Positions 17,995-25,651 of a DNA stretch of 64,000 bases are shown piece by piece (within the stretch, counting starts at the first letter, position 1; each line of letters begins with the position of its first letter). A program made the translations under genes and the position numbers. The DNA comes from Cyclobacteriaceae bacterium (GTDB lineage: Bacteria; Bacteroidota; Bacteroidia; Cytophagales; Cyclobacteriaceae): the NCBI GenBank assembly GCA_028284125.1, contig JANQSI010000001.1, positions 124,001 to 188,000 on the forward strand. The letters run 5' to 3'. The notes beneath the pieces were generated by a model. It saw only the letters and a list, made by a program, of their open reading frames with translations, was not told the DNA's origin and made no database searches.

Positions 17995-18540
17995 TCATCT
18001 TCCACTTACCAGCAACTCACGCAAAGCTTCGTCTTCAGTCAGCGACTTACCCTTGATTTCCTTTTCCAAGGTTTCTTTTGGTTGTTCGGTTCTTGTTAGA
18101 TAAACCGGTACCTCAACACGAACTTTTCGTTCAATAAAAACCGTGTCAGAAGGTAGCTGAACAGTAATCGTATCTATAACCGGAACTTTAACGGTCACGG
18201 GTTTTTCAACGATCACTTCTTTGGAAGGAAGTAGCACCCAAACAAGAAATACAAGCATCAACATCGTTAGCACATTCACATAAAGTGGCGTTTTGTAGCT
18301 AAGCAAGCCGGCGAATGCTCCTCTGTTCTTCCGCTTCATCTCCTTCAAAAGATCAGCTTTCACTATGGGGTTTACTGTTCTTGTTTTTTCGTGAGAAAGA
18401 GAGGCTACCATCGAAGAAAGCTCTTCGAAATTCTCTTTTCCTAAAGACTCATCGATCCAGGATCTTTCTTCTTGAGTGAGATCCGCATAGGCTTTCGTTC
18501 TCAATAGGTTGTCCAGTTTTTTAAATACTTTGTTTTCCAT
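17995..18540 (-). CDS. Candidate membrane anti-sigma factor (single-pass)
   Basis: The start is taken at ATG 18538-18540; an upstream in-frame TTG would overlap the sigma gene. The N-terminal 85 residues are charged and helical (VFKKLDNLLRTKAYADLTQE), followed by one transmembrane segment (VNVLTMLMLVFLVWVLL, about 88-104). The roughly 75-residue periplasmic tail is rich in valine-proline repeats (VEKPVTVKVPVIDT, FIERKVRVEVPVYL). There is no zinc-binding HxxxCxxC anti-sigma motif. Its role is proposed from topology and from its position 5 bases after an ECF sigma gene; I do not recognise a named family. Confidence 0.6.
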   Translation of the reverse strand: MENKVFKKLDNLLRTKAYADLTQEERSWIDESLGKENFEELSSMVASLSHEKTRTVNPIVKADLLKEMKRKNRGAFAGLLSYKTPLYVNVLTMLMLVFLVWVLLPSKEVIVEKPVTVKVPVIDTITVQLPSDTVFIERKVRVEVPVYLTRTEQPKETLEKEIKGKSLTEDEALRELLVSGR

Positions 18541-18545
18541 GTCTC

Positions 18546-19100
18546 TCAATTTTTAATTGAACGCTCCACGTACTTCTTAATATGAAAAAGGCGAGACTTA
18601 ACTGTGCCTTTCGGTATTTCAAAAATTTCTGCTATTTCTTCTATAGTTAGGTCTTGCTGATATCTGAGCAAGAACATTGTTCTCCTGTCCTCATCCATTT
18701 TTTCCAGTGACCGCCTGATCTGATCTGTTATGATCTCATCGTCCAGCTTTTGCTCAACTAAAGACTCAGCAATTCCAGACTCCTGAAGTTGCTTCAAATA
18801 CTCCATCTCAAAAGCTCGCTTGCGATAACCATTTTTGCACATGTTGGAGGCGATCTGAAAAAGCCAGGGCTTTACGAGATTTCCTTGTTTGAACAGATGA
18901 GGTCGCTCAATGATTTTGGAAAAAAGGTCATGCACATAATCCTCCGCCATTCTGGAATCCGACCAGAGCATCCGAAAGAAAAAAGCATTCAGTCGATCTG
19001 CATAGCGATTGTATAGAGAAGAAAAAGCATGATAATCCCCTTTTTGAATGAGGACCATCAATTGCTCGTCTGTTTTTTTCTTGTAGTTTTTGAACAGCAT
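18546..19100 (-). CDS. ECF-type RNA polymerase sigma-70 factor
   Basis: Region 2 spans residues 10-85 (ALYNRYADRLNAFFFR-like helices, AEDYVHDLFSKIIERPHLF). Region 4 spans about 120-180 (EEIAEIFEIPKGTVKSRLFH). The 184-residue length is normal for an ECF sigma factor. The start is ATG at 19098-19100, three bases after the stop of the SUMF1-like gene; an in-frame TTG immediately before it is less likely. The three genes SUMF1-like, sigma and membrane protein form one operon, which suggests that the periplasmic or surface SUMF1-like protein and the membrane protein act with this sigma factor in envelope signalling. Confidence 0.93.
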   Translation of the reverse strand: MLFKNYKKKTDEQLMVLIQKGDYHAFSSLYNRYADRLNAFFFRMLWSDSRMAEDYVHDLFSKIIERPHLFKQGNLVKPWLFQIASNMCKNGYRKRAFEMEYLKQLQESGIAESLVEQKLDDEIITDQIRRSLEKMDEDRRTMFLLRYQQDLTIEEIAEIFEIPKGTVKSRLFHIKKYVERSIKN

Positions 19101-19103
19101 CAA

Positions 19104-21062
19104 CTACTCTTCTATTACCTCCATAAATAGTCTGAATCCAACTGCTGTATCCGGGCCTGAATAATTCACCACGCTTGTAATCGTACTTTCATTTTCCGGA
19201 TGATTCCAACTACCACCCATAGCAACTCCCTCAATGTCGGTCATTTCAGCAACATTACCAATCACATCATAAAGGCCCAGTCCATTGGCAAAATAGGTGC
19301 CTACAGGTGAGGTAATCGCAAAACCATCTCCTTCAATGCCTGCAGGACAAGTGATACCTTCAGGAGTTTTAATATTGGCCAAATAACATTTCTTTTCGTT
19401 CAACACACTATTTCTATACCCCCAGGAACGGTGAAACCAGGGATAAGAAATAGTATGATCCTTTAAGTCGTAATCCAAAGGTTTCTTATCCTTGTAATTC
19501 AACGTCGCTTTTACTGAGTTTTCCTTTAGGTTCCACGATTGAAAGTCCTTGTATCCGAGTGCAGCCATGGTCCACTCTTTTTGGGTTGGTAAGCGAAATT
19601 TTACCTTTTGGTAATCGCGACCTTCCTGGACATTGTATTGAGCCGTCAACCATTCACAATAAATCTTAGCTCCTTCAAACGGTATGTCCATGGCTGGATA
19701 ATCGTCGTAATTGCCTTGCTGCTTCCTGTTTATGCCTTTACTTGTGTGATACTTTTTGTGAAAAACTAGTGAAATACCTTCATAGGCTGAAAGGTCGATT
19801 GATGCTCTTTCAAAGAGATCATCGTATCCATTATCCTTTAAGTAATCCAGGAAAAACTCATATTCCATGTTCGTCAATTCAACTTCAGATGCATAAATAT
19901 TGTCTTTGATCTTTTTCCATTTCTTGTCAAGGCTTTTCATATCCAACTCAACTTTTTTAAATGATTGACGCTGTTGTTCTTGCTTGCTCAGCAAAAGCTC
20001 AACTCTCGCTCGAAGCTCGGATTTGTCTGCGACATTCATCAATTTTTCTGTCCAGTACTCGGACTTTTGGCCATTTCCCAACTCATCGTAATATTCTTTG
20101 AGCAACATAAAGGGAACGATGTAGTTGGTTTGAAGTGCCTTTCCCAGAGACGTGTTGGGTTCGCCGTTAAAATCAAGCGTCAGGTAATCGAGTAAAAATC
20201 TGCTTTCTATGTTTTCCCTAAGCGATTTGTAATGATCTAATCGCTCGGACTGGTATTGCGAAGCAAGCCCTACCACAAACAGTTTGTCTTCAATCTCGGT
20301 GAGGTTATTCCGAGATAGGGTGAGTGCATAGTAAAAATCCCGATCCGGATTGGCCGCTGGGATGGACGAAATCTTCGCATCATTAGTCCATTTGAGTCCA
20401 CTGGAAGTGAGTTTCCTTTCCAAATACTCAGTGGCCTGACTTAGCTCAAGGTTTACAATGACCACATCTTCCCGGACAGACATGACGTCTTGCAAAATCC
20501 AGAGTGGAATTGTGGTGTGGGTAGCATCGGTAAATAAAACTCCGTCTTCACCCACGGACATCAACACATTGTAGCCATAATTCAACGTACTTCTAGAGAC
20601 CAATCCTGATTCATAGACTTTGGTGGAAAGATTTTTCCTTTCCTGATTCATCTTGAATTCAGAGAGGACCAATTGATCTTCTAAAAAGTACATTGAATTT
20701 TTATTTGCTGCTATCGCTTTTTCCAGGAAATCATTTCCTTCGGCATTCCAGCCAATAATTCTGGACTTCACATAGTTTGCGGTTGAAGATCCGGGGAAAT
20801 TCAATGCGATCCTTTCCGATAAAGCATTCAACTCTTCAGCTGACATTCCACCATAATTGGCAGCTCGGTACAGCTGGAGCCAACCTTTCTCATCAGTTGG
20901 ATTTTCTTCAAGGTAATCCGTCCATATTCTGAATTTTTCGAGGTACCAACTTTTGACCTGAAGTTCCGACAACTTAGATGGCACATTTTCTGGTCGAGAT
21001 GCGGCTTTTAAATCCAGCATTAATCCAACCATCAGTGATAGTATCAATAATTTTTTCATCAT
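19104..21062 (-). CDS. Exported SUMF1/FGE-fold protein without catalytic cysteines
   Basis: A signal peptide (residues 1-20) is followed by about 370 residues of helical sequence with TPR-like character and then a sulfatase-modifying-factor (formylglycine-generating enzyme) domain, about residues 385-650. Family landmarks are present: VELTNMEYEFFLDYL, VKFRLPTQKEWTMAALG, GLYDVIGNVAEMTD, AMGGSWNHP and VGFRLF. The two redox cysteines that the true enzyme carries between GGSW and the final GFR are absent, so oxidation of sulfatase cysteine is not expected. Cysteine-less SUMF1 domains occur in gliding/T9SS proteins such as GldJ and GldK. As first gene of an operon with an ECF sigma factor, a sensing or structural envelope role is plausible. 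Confidence 0.85.
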   Translation of the reverse strand: MMKKLLILSLMVGLMLDLKAASRPENVPSKLSELQVKSWYLEKFRIWTDYLEENPTDEKGWLQLYRAANYGGMSAEELNALSERIALNFPGSSTANYVKSRIIGWNAEGNDFLEKAIAANKNSMYFLEDQLVLSEFKMNQERKNLSTKVYESGLVSRSTLNYGYNVLMSVGEDGVLFTDATHTTIPLWILQDVMSVREDVVIVNLELSQATEYLERKLTSSGLKWTNDAKISSIPAANPDRDFYYALTLSRNNLTEIEDKLFVVGLASQYQSERLDHYKSLRENIESRFLLDYLTLDFNGEPNTSLGKALQTNYIVPFMLLKEYYDELGNGQKSEYWTEKLMNVADKSELRARVELLLSKQEQQRQSFKKVELDMKSLDKKWKKIKDNIYASEVELTNMEYEFFLDYLKDNGYDDLFERASIDLSAYEGISLVFHKKYHTSKGINRKQQGNYDDYPAMDIPFEGAKIYCEWLTAQYNVQEGRDYQKVKFRLPTQKEWTMAALGYKDFQSWNLKENSVKATLNYKDKKPLDYDLKDHTISYPWFHRSWGYRNSVLNEKKCYLANIKTPEGITCPAGIEGDGFAITSPVGTYFANGLGLYDVIGNVAEMTDIEGVAMGGSWNHPENESTITSVVNYSGPDTAVGFRLFMEVIEE

Positions 21063-21187
21063 TTCATGTTTCTAAATTCGATGACTTCCGGAATATCAAA
21101 CATTAGTACACGCAACTCGTACAGAGGTTCAAATTCATTCTACTTTTTTGAAAATAAGATCCGAAAGGAATTGATAACTTCGTTTTT

Positions 21188-21511
21188 GTGAATAAGGAAC
21201 GAATCAGATTGTTGGAGGAGTATATAAAGGATGAACCCGATAATCCATTCAATAGATATGCCCTGGCGATGGAATATTACGAGGAAAACATTCCTGAAGC
21301 GCTTACACTTTTGAAATCGCTCATCGACCAACATGCGGATTACTTGCCTACTTATTTCAAGCTCGCTCATTTGTATTGGGAAATGGAGGAATGGGACGAT
21401 GCGGAAATCATTTTCACAAAAGGTATTGCATTAGCCGAACAGCAGAATGACCAAAAGGCTTTAGGTGAACTGAAATCTACGTATCAGAATTTTTTGTTCG
21501 AGAAGGAGTGA
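21188..21511 (+). CDS. Small TPR-repeat protein
   Basis: The 107-residue soluble protein has two or three tetratricopeptide units: NPFNRYALAMEYYEENIPEA, then YLPTYFKLAHLYWEMEEWDD and an amphipathic C-terminal helix. Translation starts at GTG 21188. There is no signal peptide, so it is cytoplasmic. It is divergent from the SUMF1-like gene across 125 bases. Small TPR proteins of this kind serve as adaptors. No partner is suggested beyond the neighbouring operon. Confidence 0.8.
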   Translation: MNKERIRLLEEYIKDEPDNPFNRYALAMEYYEENIPEALTLLKSLIDQHADYLPTYFKLAHLYWEMEEWDDAEIIFTKGIALAEQQNDQKALGELKSTYQNFLFEKE

Positions 21512-21638
21512 ATTGTGGATTAGTAGATTTGGTGATTGGTTGATTAGTTGATTTGTGATTTTGGATTGACTACTGTGATGATTTGGTTTCCAATTTAAAA
21601 TCTTCAACCTTATATTCTAAAATCCTCCATCCAATTCA

Positions 21639-21666
21639 AGATTGCTTCGCTGTGCTCACAATGACG
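21639..21666 (-). repeat. Half copy of dispersed palindromic element
   Basis: This is the 28-bp unit in reverse orientation (AGATTGCTTCGC at the left, ATGACG at the right) with one or two differences from the other copies. Confidence 0.85.
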
Positions 21667-21696
21667 GTTGAATGATTAAGAGCTTCTCAATTTCTC

Positions 21697-21776
21697 CGTC
21701 ATCGCGAACCCGGCGTTAGGAGTGTGAAGCAATCTCGTCCCTCAGTCAAGATTGCTTCGCTGCGCTCGCAATGACG
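21697..21776 (-). repeat. Full 80-bp copy of dispersed palindromic element
   Basis: The outer arms CGTCATCGCGA (21697-21707) and TCGCAATGACG (21766-21776) pair with one mismatch. The inner arms GAAGCAATCT (21726-21735) and AGATTGCTTC (21749-21758) pair perfectly around a 13-base centre. It is inverted relative to the copy at 17765-17845. Confidence 0.88.
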
Positions 21777-21900
21777 ATTCTCAACATTTCTCAACAACTC
21801 TCTAATCCACTAATTAACCAATCCACCAGTTTGCAATCAACAAATCCAATCATTCCAAATTCAAGTATCTTTAATTAGAAAAAACAGACAAAAAAGTTAC

Positions 21901-22533
21901 ATGCTGAATTTGCCAATAAACAAAGCTGCATTGGTCGTTGGGATTGCGTTCATTACCTCAGTAGTTATAGTAACTATCGTCGATGATCTTCTATTGGCCA
22001 ATTTTGTAGTTCCAGGAGATACAGAAGCATTGGCCAACGATATTGAAGCCAATCAAAGGCTATTTGTCTATGCTGTCATCGGCTACTTTCTTGTATTGGT
22101 ACTCGACACTGTAATTGGTCTCGCACTCTTTGTTGTATTAAGACCCGGAAACAAGAATCTTGCATCACTTACCTCGGTTCTCAGAATTCTGTATGCTATT
22201 CTTTTAATTATTGGCGTGTTTGCATTAGCATTCGAAATCATAGATGCGTACAGTTATTCTTCAATAAAACGTATTGGCTACATCTTTTTTGCGCTACACC
22301 TCTTTGTCCTCGGTTATTCCATTCTCAAGTCGAGGTACATTCCTAAAAGCGTTGGTGCATTATTGATCATAGCATCGTTGACCTATGTGGTCTTTTTTGT
22401 GGATTTTCAGCTACCTGAATCGGTTTTGGTATTCATCATGTTGATCATGGCCTTAGCCGAACTTTCACTAAGCGTTTGGTTAATCGTAAAAAGAAACAGG
22501 CTTCAAGAGAAGATCAACAATCTACACCGTTAA
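21901..22533 (+). CDS. DUF4386 family integral membrane protein
   Basis: The 210-residue protein has six predicted membrane segments starting with KAALVVGIAFITSVVIVTIV. LFVYAVIGYFLVLVLDTVIG, the later FALHLFVLGYSILKSRYIPK and VGALLIIASLTYVV match the DUF4386 pattern. No biochemical function is established for this family, which is common in Bacteroidota and Actinobacteria. The gene stands alone between two repeat-rich spacers in the accessory region. Confidence 0.85.
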   Translation: MLNLPINKAALVVGIAFITSVVIVTIVDDLLLANFVVPGDTEALANDIEANQRLFVYAVIGYFLVLVLDTVIGLALFVVLRPGNKNLASLTSVLRILYAILLIIGVFALAFEIIDAYSYSSIKRIGYIFFALHLFVLGYSILKSRYIPKSVGALLIIASLTYVVFFVDFQLPESVLVFIMLIMALAELSLSVWLIVKRNRLQEKINNLHR

Positions 22534-22594
22534 CCAACCTACAACATCCAAATTCTCCAATCTTCAATCCAAGCATTCACTTCATTATGTTCCA

Positions 22595-22622
22595 AGATTG
22601 CTTCGCTGTGCTCGCAATGACG
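22595..22622 (-). repeat. Half copy of dispersed palindromic element
   Basis: A 28-bp unit in reverse orientation sits within the 235-base spacer (22534-22768) between the DUF4386 and LamG genes. The rest of that spacer is G-poor low-complexity sequence with no gene. Confidence 0.85.
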
Positions 22623-22768
22623 ATTCTCACCAATTCTACAATCCACAAATCAATCATTCTACAATCAACCATTCCCTCATTCCAAAATCCATTAATCTCC
22701 AAATCCCTGAATGACTCTTAAATAAACAAATGGCAGTAACTTGCCCGCCACATTAAACTCCTGTTCTT

Positions 22769-23629
22769 ATGAAAAACCTAACCCTACGTTTGGCAACTTT
22801 GACACTAGCAATTGTTCTATTAAACGGATGCCAGCCACAGCAAAAAAATGAACTAAAAAATGCGCTCACCTTCTTTCTTTCGTTCGATAATGGTTTCGAT
22901 GCGGACGTTGCGAAAGGTGACAAAAGCATGTACACTGCGACCTCACGAAGAGCATTGGATAGTGCGAGACAAGGCATGCACAACGCGGATCACCAAATTC
23001 TTAAGGGTCAAGGACAATTTGGTGATGCTTTCCGATTTGGGAGCAGAACGGATACGGTCGTTTTCTTCAAGGCCAAGGACAATATTGTTTATGATTCGCA
23101 AAGCTGGTCAGGTTCCATCTCCTTCTGGTTGAGTGTGGATCCTGCCACAGACCTGGAGCCAGGATTTACGGATCCGATTCAAATCACGGATTCACGATGG
23201 AATGATGCCGGCATTTGGGTAGATTTCACCCGAGAAAATCCTCGAGATTTCCGACTGGGCGTAATTGGTGATATGGCCTCCTGGAGTAAAGACACTGTTG
23301 ATACTCCATGGACAGAGTTGCAAGAACAAAGAATGGTCACTGTAAAGAATCCACCATTTACAAAAACCAGCTGGACCCACATTGGCATCACCTTCCAATC
23401 ACTTGGGACCGATCAGAGCGTATCTACCCTTTTTCTGAATGGTGAAAAAATAGGTACGATCAGCGGTATTAATGAACCCTTCACCTGGGAATACGACAAA
23501 GCGAACATCTACCTTGGCCTTAGCTTTATCGGAGCAATGGACGAAGTTGCCATCTTCAACCGCCCACTTTCGGATGCGGAAGTGAAGACTATTTATCAGT
23601 TGGAAGGTGGTATAGGGTCGATGCTGTAG
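22769..23629 (+). CDS. LamG-fold (concanavalin A-like) lipoprotein
   Basis: A lipoprotein signal ends in LLNGC, with the acylated Cys at about residue 21. Residues 35-280 have the concanavalin A-like/LamG jelly-roll pattern: TFFLSFDNGFDADVAKG at the start, SWSGSISFWLSVDP, a central TSWTHIGITFQS and a closing GAMDEVAIFNRPLSDAEVK. The last motif is the usual end of bacterial LamG domains. It is expected to be anchored in the outer membrane and to bind a carbohydrate or protein; no catalytic motif is visible. Confidence 0.85.
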   Translation: MKNLTLRLATLTLAIVLLNGCQPQQKNELKNALTFFLSFDNGFDADVAKGDKSMYTATSRRALDSARQGMHNADHQILKGQGQFGDAFRFGSRTDTVVFFKAKDNIVYDSQSWSGSISFWLSVDPATDLEPGFTDPIQITDSRWNDAGIWVDFTRENPRDFRLGVIGDMASWSKDTVDTPWTELQEQRMVTVKNPPFTKTSWTHIGITFQSLGTDQSVSTLFLNGEKIGTISGINEPFTWEYDKANIYLGLSFIGAMDEVAIFNRPLSDAEVKTIYQLEGGIGSML

Positions 23630-23690
23630 TTAATTGGAGGATAGTTGATTGGTGGAATGGTTAACTGGTTGAATAGTTAATTGGTTAACG

Positions 23691-23784
23691 GATAACACCA
23701 CTAGTTCGGAAGTTACGTCCCGACTTTGTTTGTTTGTCACGGAACTAAGTTGCTCCAGATAGAAAGTAAAACCTACCAGAAAAA
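23691..23784. repeat. Left boundary sequence of a cassette-like insertion
   Basis: A sharp change from the GATTGG low-complexity tract occurs near 23690. The 94 bases up to the next ATG hold an imperfect stem: TAGTTC (23702-23707) pairs with GAACTA (23742-23747). The first part (AACACCACTAGTTCGGAAGT) looks to me like a sequence that recurs ahead of orphan genes in Bacteroidota; that is memory, not a search result. Confidence 0.45.
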
Positions 23785-24507
23785 ATGACAACAGACAGAG
23801 AACTAAAAACATTAGAAGAAGCGAAAAGCTATTTCATTTCAATGGGCTGTAGTCACTTTCATTTAGACAGGGAAGATTTTAAACTAGCGAAAAAATATAG
23901 GTCTCTTAACATTAGCTCTGAAACAGAGTCAAAATGGAGAAGAGAAGAGTTTGAAAGAAAGCTGAAGAATGATTTCAATAAAGACCAACCCGAACTCGGC
24001 TTTGCGTTTTCTAACCTAGCAGATATGTCCGAGACAACAGACTATTATCTCGAACAGTTGGCTGACTTAACAAACCAAATCATTGGCAATATATCAAATA
24101 GTCAAATCGGAATAACCCTATCCACTATTGCTGGAAGGAATTCCTCCAACACACAGGGCGGATTAATCGAAAAGGCTTATAAAATCCAAAGAATTGATTT
24201 GGGACAGATTTTTATTAAACACGCCTTAAATCTTATTGACAGAGCTGATATTAATAAGGTAGATATAACTTTTCAGAGGGGTAACTTAGCTGATATTATT
24301 CATCATTTTAAAATATCTGAACTTAATGATATTGCATTAAAGCTACGAGAGGTTGACGAAATCCATGGTTTTGTTTACTACGAAAACGGAGCTAAAGAAG
24401 GAAATATGTTCTCTATGAATATGTTATCAAAATATTATAAAGAAGGGAAAGGATGTAAAGTGGACTTGGAGAAAGCAAAATATTGGGAGGAAAAGGCAAA
24501 GAGATAA
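23785..24507 (+). CDS. Orphan cassette protein with C-terminal Sel1-like repeat
   Basis: The 240-residue soluble protein has no recognised function. Its last 45 residues (FVYYENGAKEGNMFSMNMLS, YKEGKGCKVDLEKAKYWEEK) match one Sel1-type tetratricopeptide unit. The first 190 residues are helical and include SNLADMSETTDYYLEQLADL. There is no signal peptide. It is bracketed by boundary repeats and appears A+T rich relative to the core genes, which suggests acquisition as a single-gene cassette. Confidence 0.7.
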   Translation: MTTDRELKTLEEAKSYFISMGCSHFHLDREDFKLAKKYRSLNISSETESKWRREEFERKLKNDFNKDQPELGFAFSNLADMSETTDYYLEQLADLTNQIIGNISNSQIGITLSTIAGRNSSNTQGGLIEKAYKIQRIDLGQIFIKHALNLIDRADINKVDITFQRGNLADIIHHFKISELNDIALKLREVDEIHGFVYYENGAKEGNMFSMNMLSKYYKEGKGCKVDLEKAKYWEEKAKR

Positions 24508-24516
24508 AAATCCTGT

Positions 24517-24715
24517 GCCTAACACTATATACAGCAAATAGGGCGTTTTGTAGTTTTAGAAAGTTCAGTACTATTTACTACACCGCCAAATCGTTGATTT
24601 GGCTTTTAAGGATGAAAGATTAAAAACAGAATACAACGTTTTGGCTAAGTGCAAACTTGAAAGTTTATCGCTTTCTATTGCCCTACTTGCCATATACTAA
24701 ACATTATCGGCAATA
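24517..24715. repeat. Stem-loop boundary repeat of cassette-like insertion
   Basis: The left arm (about 24528-24544, ending GCAAATAGGGC) and the right arm (about 24679-24696, beginning GCCCTACTTGCCATATAC) pair at about 14 of 18 positions. The element therefore folds back over about 170 bases. Inside is a perfect hairpin GCCAAATC-GTT-GATTTGGC (24585-24603) and a smaller one around AAACTTGAAAGTTT. A GCCTAAC heptamer at 24517-24523 fits the RYYYAAC half of an integron attC core, but no matching GTTRRRY partner was found. Confidence 0.55.
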
Positions 24716-24994
24716 ATGAGAAAGCAACTAACTAGGTTTTTGGGAGTTCTATTAATGATGGCTTTGGAATTTAACTTGTTTAGCCAAAAACATTTTGAGC
24801 ATGATACAACAGAAATCAAAAAACCAAAAGCTCTAACTTTTTTATTGGAACCAGAAAATTCTATCCTAGATTATAAAACCCAGCTAGCGCGCGTTTGCAA
24901 CGCGTGCCAATCTCTAAACCGCTCTACTCCACACTACTCAACAACTCATCTAATCCTACTTCCAACGCCTCGGCAATTAATTGTGCCTGAGTAA
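24716..24994 (+). pseudogene. Truncated exported protein gene after the cassette boundary
   Basis: The first 50 or so codons encode a plausible signal peptide (LTRFLGVLLMMALEFNLFSQ) and a short mature start, placed immediately after the boundary repeat as in a second cassette. From about 24870 the frame runs through a REP-like palindrome and then antisense through the end of the XRE gene. The remaining residues therefore look like read-through and the gene is broken. The original protein cannot be identified. Confidence 0.5.
24887..24907. repeat. REP-like G+C-rich hairpin
   Basis: The arms GCGCGCGTT and AACGCGTGC enclose TGC with one mismatch; CCCAGC lies just upstream. It sits 16 bases past the stop of the reverse-strand XRE gene. 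On that strand the hairpin is soon followed by GGGTTTT, so it could also act as its terminator. Confidence 0.6.
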
Positions 24995-25154
24995 TGGAAG
25001 TAGCAATCTCTCCTGCTTCAATTCGCTGAATCTGCCTAATATCAGTTTCGGATTTCACAGACAATTGCATCTGAGTGAGATTCTTCTCATGACGAATGCG
25101 TTTTACATTCTGCCCAAAAGTTAGCTGAAGTGCTTTTTGCCTTGCCTGGTCCAT
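24924..25154 (-). CDS. Small XRE-family transcriptional regulator
   Basis: The start is placed at ATG 25152-25154, which gives a compact 76-residue Cro/C1-type protein. A longer frame exists upstream, but its extra 33 residues run through the promoter and operator and look untranslated. The helix-turn-helix is clear: LTFGQNVKRIRHEKNLTQMQ, then SETDIRQIQRIEAGEIATS. The protein is the size of a phage- or plasmid-type repressor. It is divergent from a 74-residue acidic protein across 85 bases that contain a perfect palindrome, so mutual regulation is likely. Confidence 0.85.
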   Translation of the reverse strand: MDQARQKALQLTFGQNVKRIRHEKNLTQMQLSVKSETDIRQIQRIEAGEIATSITQAQLIAEALEVGLDELLSSVE

Positions 25155-25189
25155 CAGTGGTGAAAGTGACGATAGCAAGTAAATAACCG

Positions 25190-25207
25190 TACGACATATT
25201 TGTCGTA
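25190..25207. promoter_or_regulatory. Palindromic operator in divergent promoter
   Basis: TACGACA-TATT-TGTCGTA is a perfect 7-bp inverted repeat with a 4-base centre, a typical size for a homodimeric XRE repressor site. It overlaps the candidate -33 element of the rightward promoter and lies 36 bases upstream of the XRE start. Confidence 0.65.
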
Positions 25208-25231
25208 TTACACTAATTCTTTCTACTTTTG
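25200..25231 (+). promoter_or_regulatory. Bacteroidetes-type promoter for the 74-residue protein gene
   Basis: TACTTTTG (25224-25231) matches the -7 consensus TAnnTTTG exactly. TTG at 25200-25202 is 21 bases upstream, within the usual range for the -33 element. The -7 box ends only 8 bases before the ATG at 25240, so the transcript would have almost no leader. Confidence 0.5.
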
Positions 25232-25239
25232 TGACAGCT

Positions 25240-25464
25240 ATGGACCTTATCAATCATTTTGAATCGGAACAGAAAATGTTACAGGAGCTGAAAGACCTGT
25301 TTGCCTTTGTTCATCCTGCCAGTATCCGGCGCAACCTGGAAGACCTCTATTTTCTTTATCTCTCTAGCTCTGAAGATCCTGACCTTCCCACCGGGTTCGC
25401 ACAGAATTTCTACTTCCTGGTCAACTTTTTAAATGAGATGGAGGAATTAGTTGACAGGAGTTAG
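25240..25464 (+). CDS. Small acidic protein paired with an XRE regulator
   Basis: The 74-residue protein (start ATG 25240; an upstream GTG at 25231 lies within the promoter) has no recognised domain. It is acidic and aromatic (LKDLFAFVHPASIRRNLEDL, FYFLVNFLNEMEELV) and predicted to be helical. The divergent arrangement with a repressor-sized XRE gene and a shared palindrome resembles some toxin-antitoxin or host-control modules, but nothing in the protein itself shows a toxin fold. Confidence 0.65.
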   Translation: MDLINHFESEQKMLQELKDLFAFVHPASIRRNLEDLYFLYLSSSEDPDLPTGFAQNFYFLVNFLNEMEELVDRS

Positions 25465-25651
25465 TAGCTAGTTGTCAGTAGTAAGTGATTGTAATAGTAG
25501 TTGGTTGTCAGAAATTGCATTTTTGGATTCACTTCCAAAATCGACGACATTAGTATGGCACAAACCATTCGATTATGGTCTTTGAGAATGATTATTAAGA
25601 TCCACAAACGCCACTATTCAGTAAAAAGGCAGAATTCATCTACCGTTGAAT

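Larger units (their letters stand above)
21512..21900. repeat. Repeat-filled spacer before the DUF4386 gene
   Basis: No gene is seen. After the TPR stop comes a C-poor tract of GATTAG, GATTTG and GATTGG words (21513-21570), then a half copy and a full copy of the palindromic element. A G-poor tract of complementary words follows (about 21780-21875), leading up to the next start codon. Confidence 0.7.

Noticed and set aside
19104-21062. Active formylglycine-generating enzyme for sulfatases
   Set aside because: The fold is present but the two catalytic cysteines expected before the final GFR block are missing, and no sulfatase gene is in the window.
22476-22721. 81-codon open frame at the end of the DUF4386 gene
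   Set aside because: It overlaps the DUF4386 gene in another frame and then runs through dispersed repeat and low-complexity sequence.
24517-24715. Canonical integron attC site
   Set aside because: Only a RYYYAAC-like heptamer was found and no GTTRRRY partner in the right place. It is described as a stem-loop boundary repeat instead.
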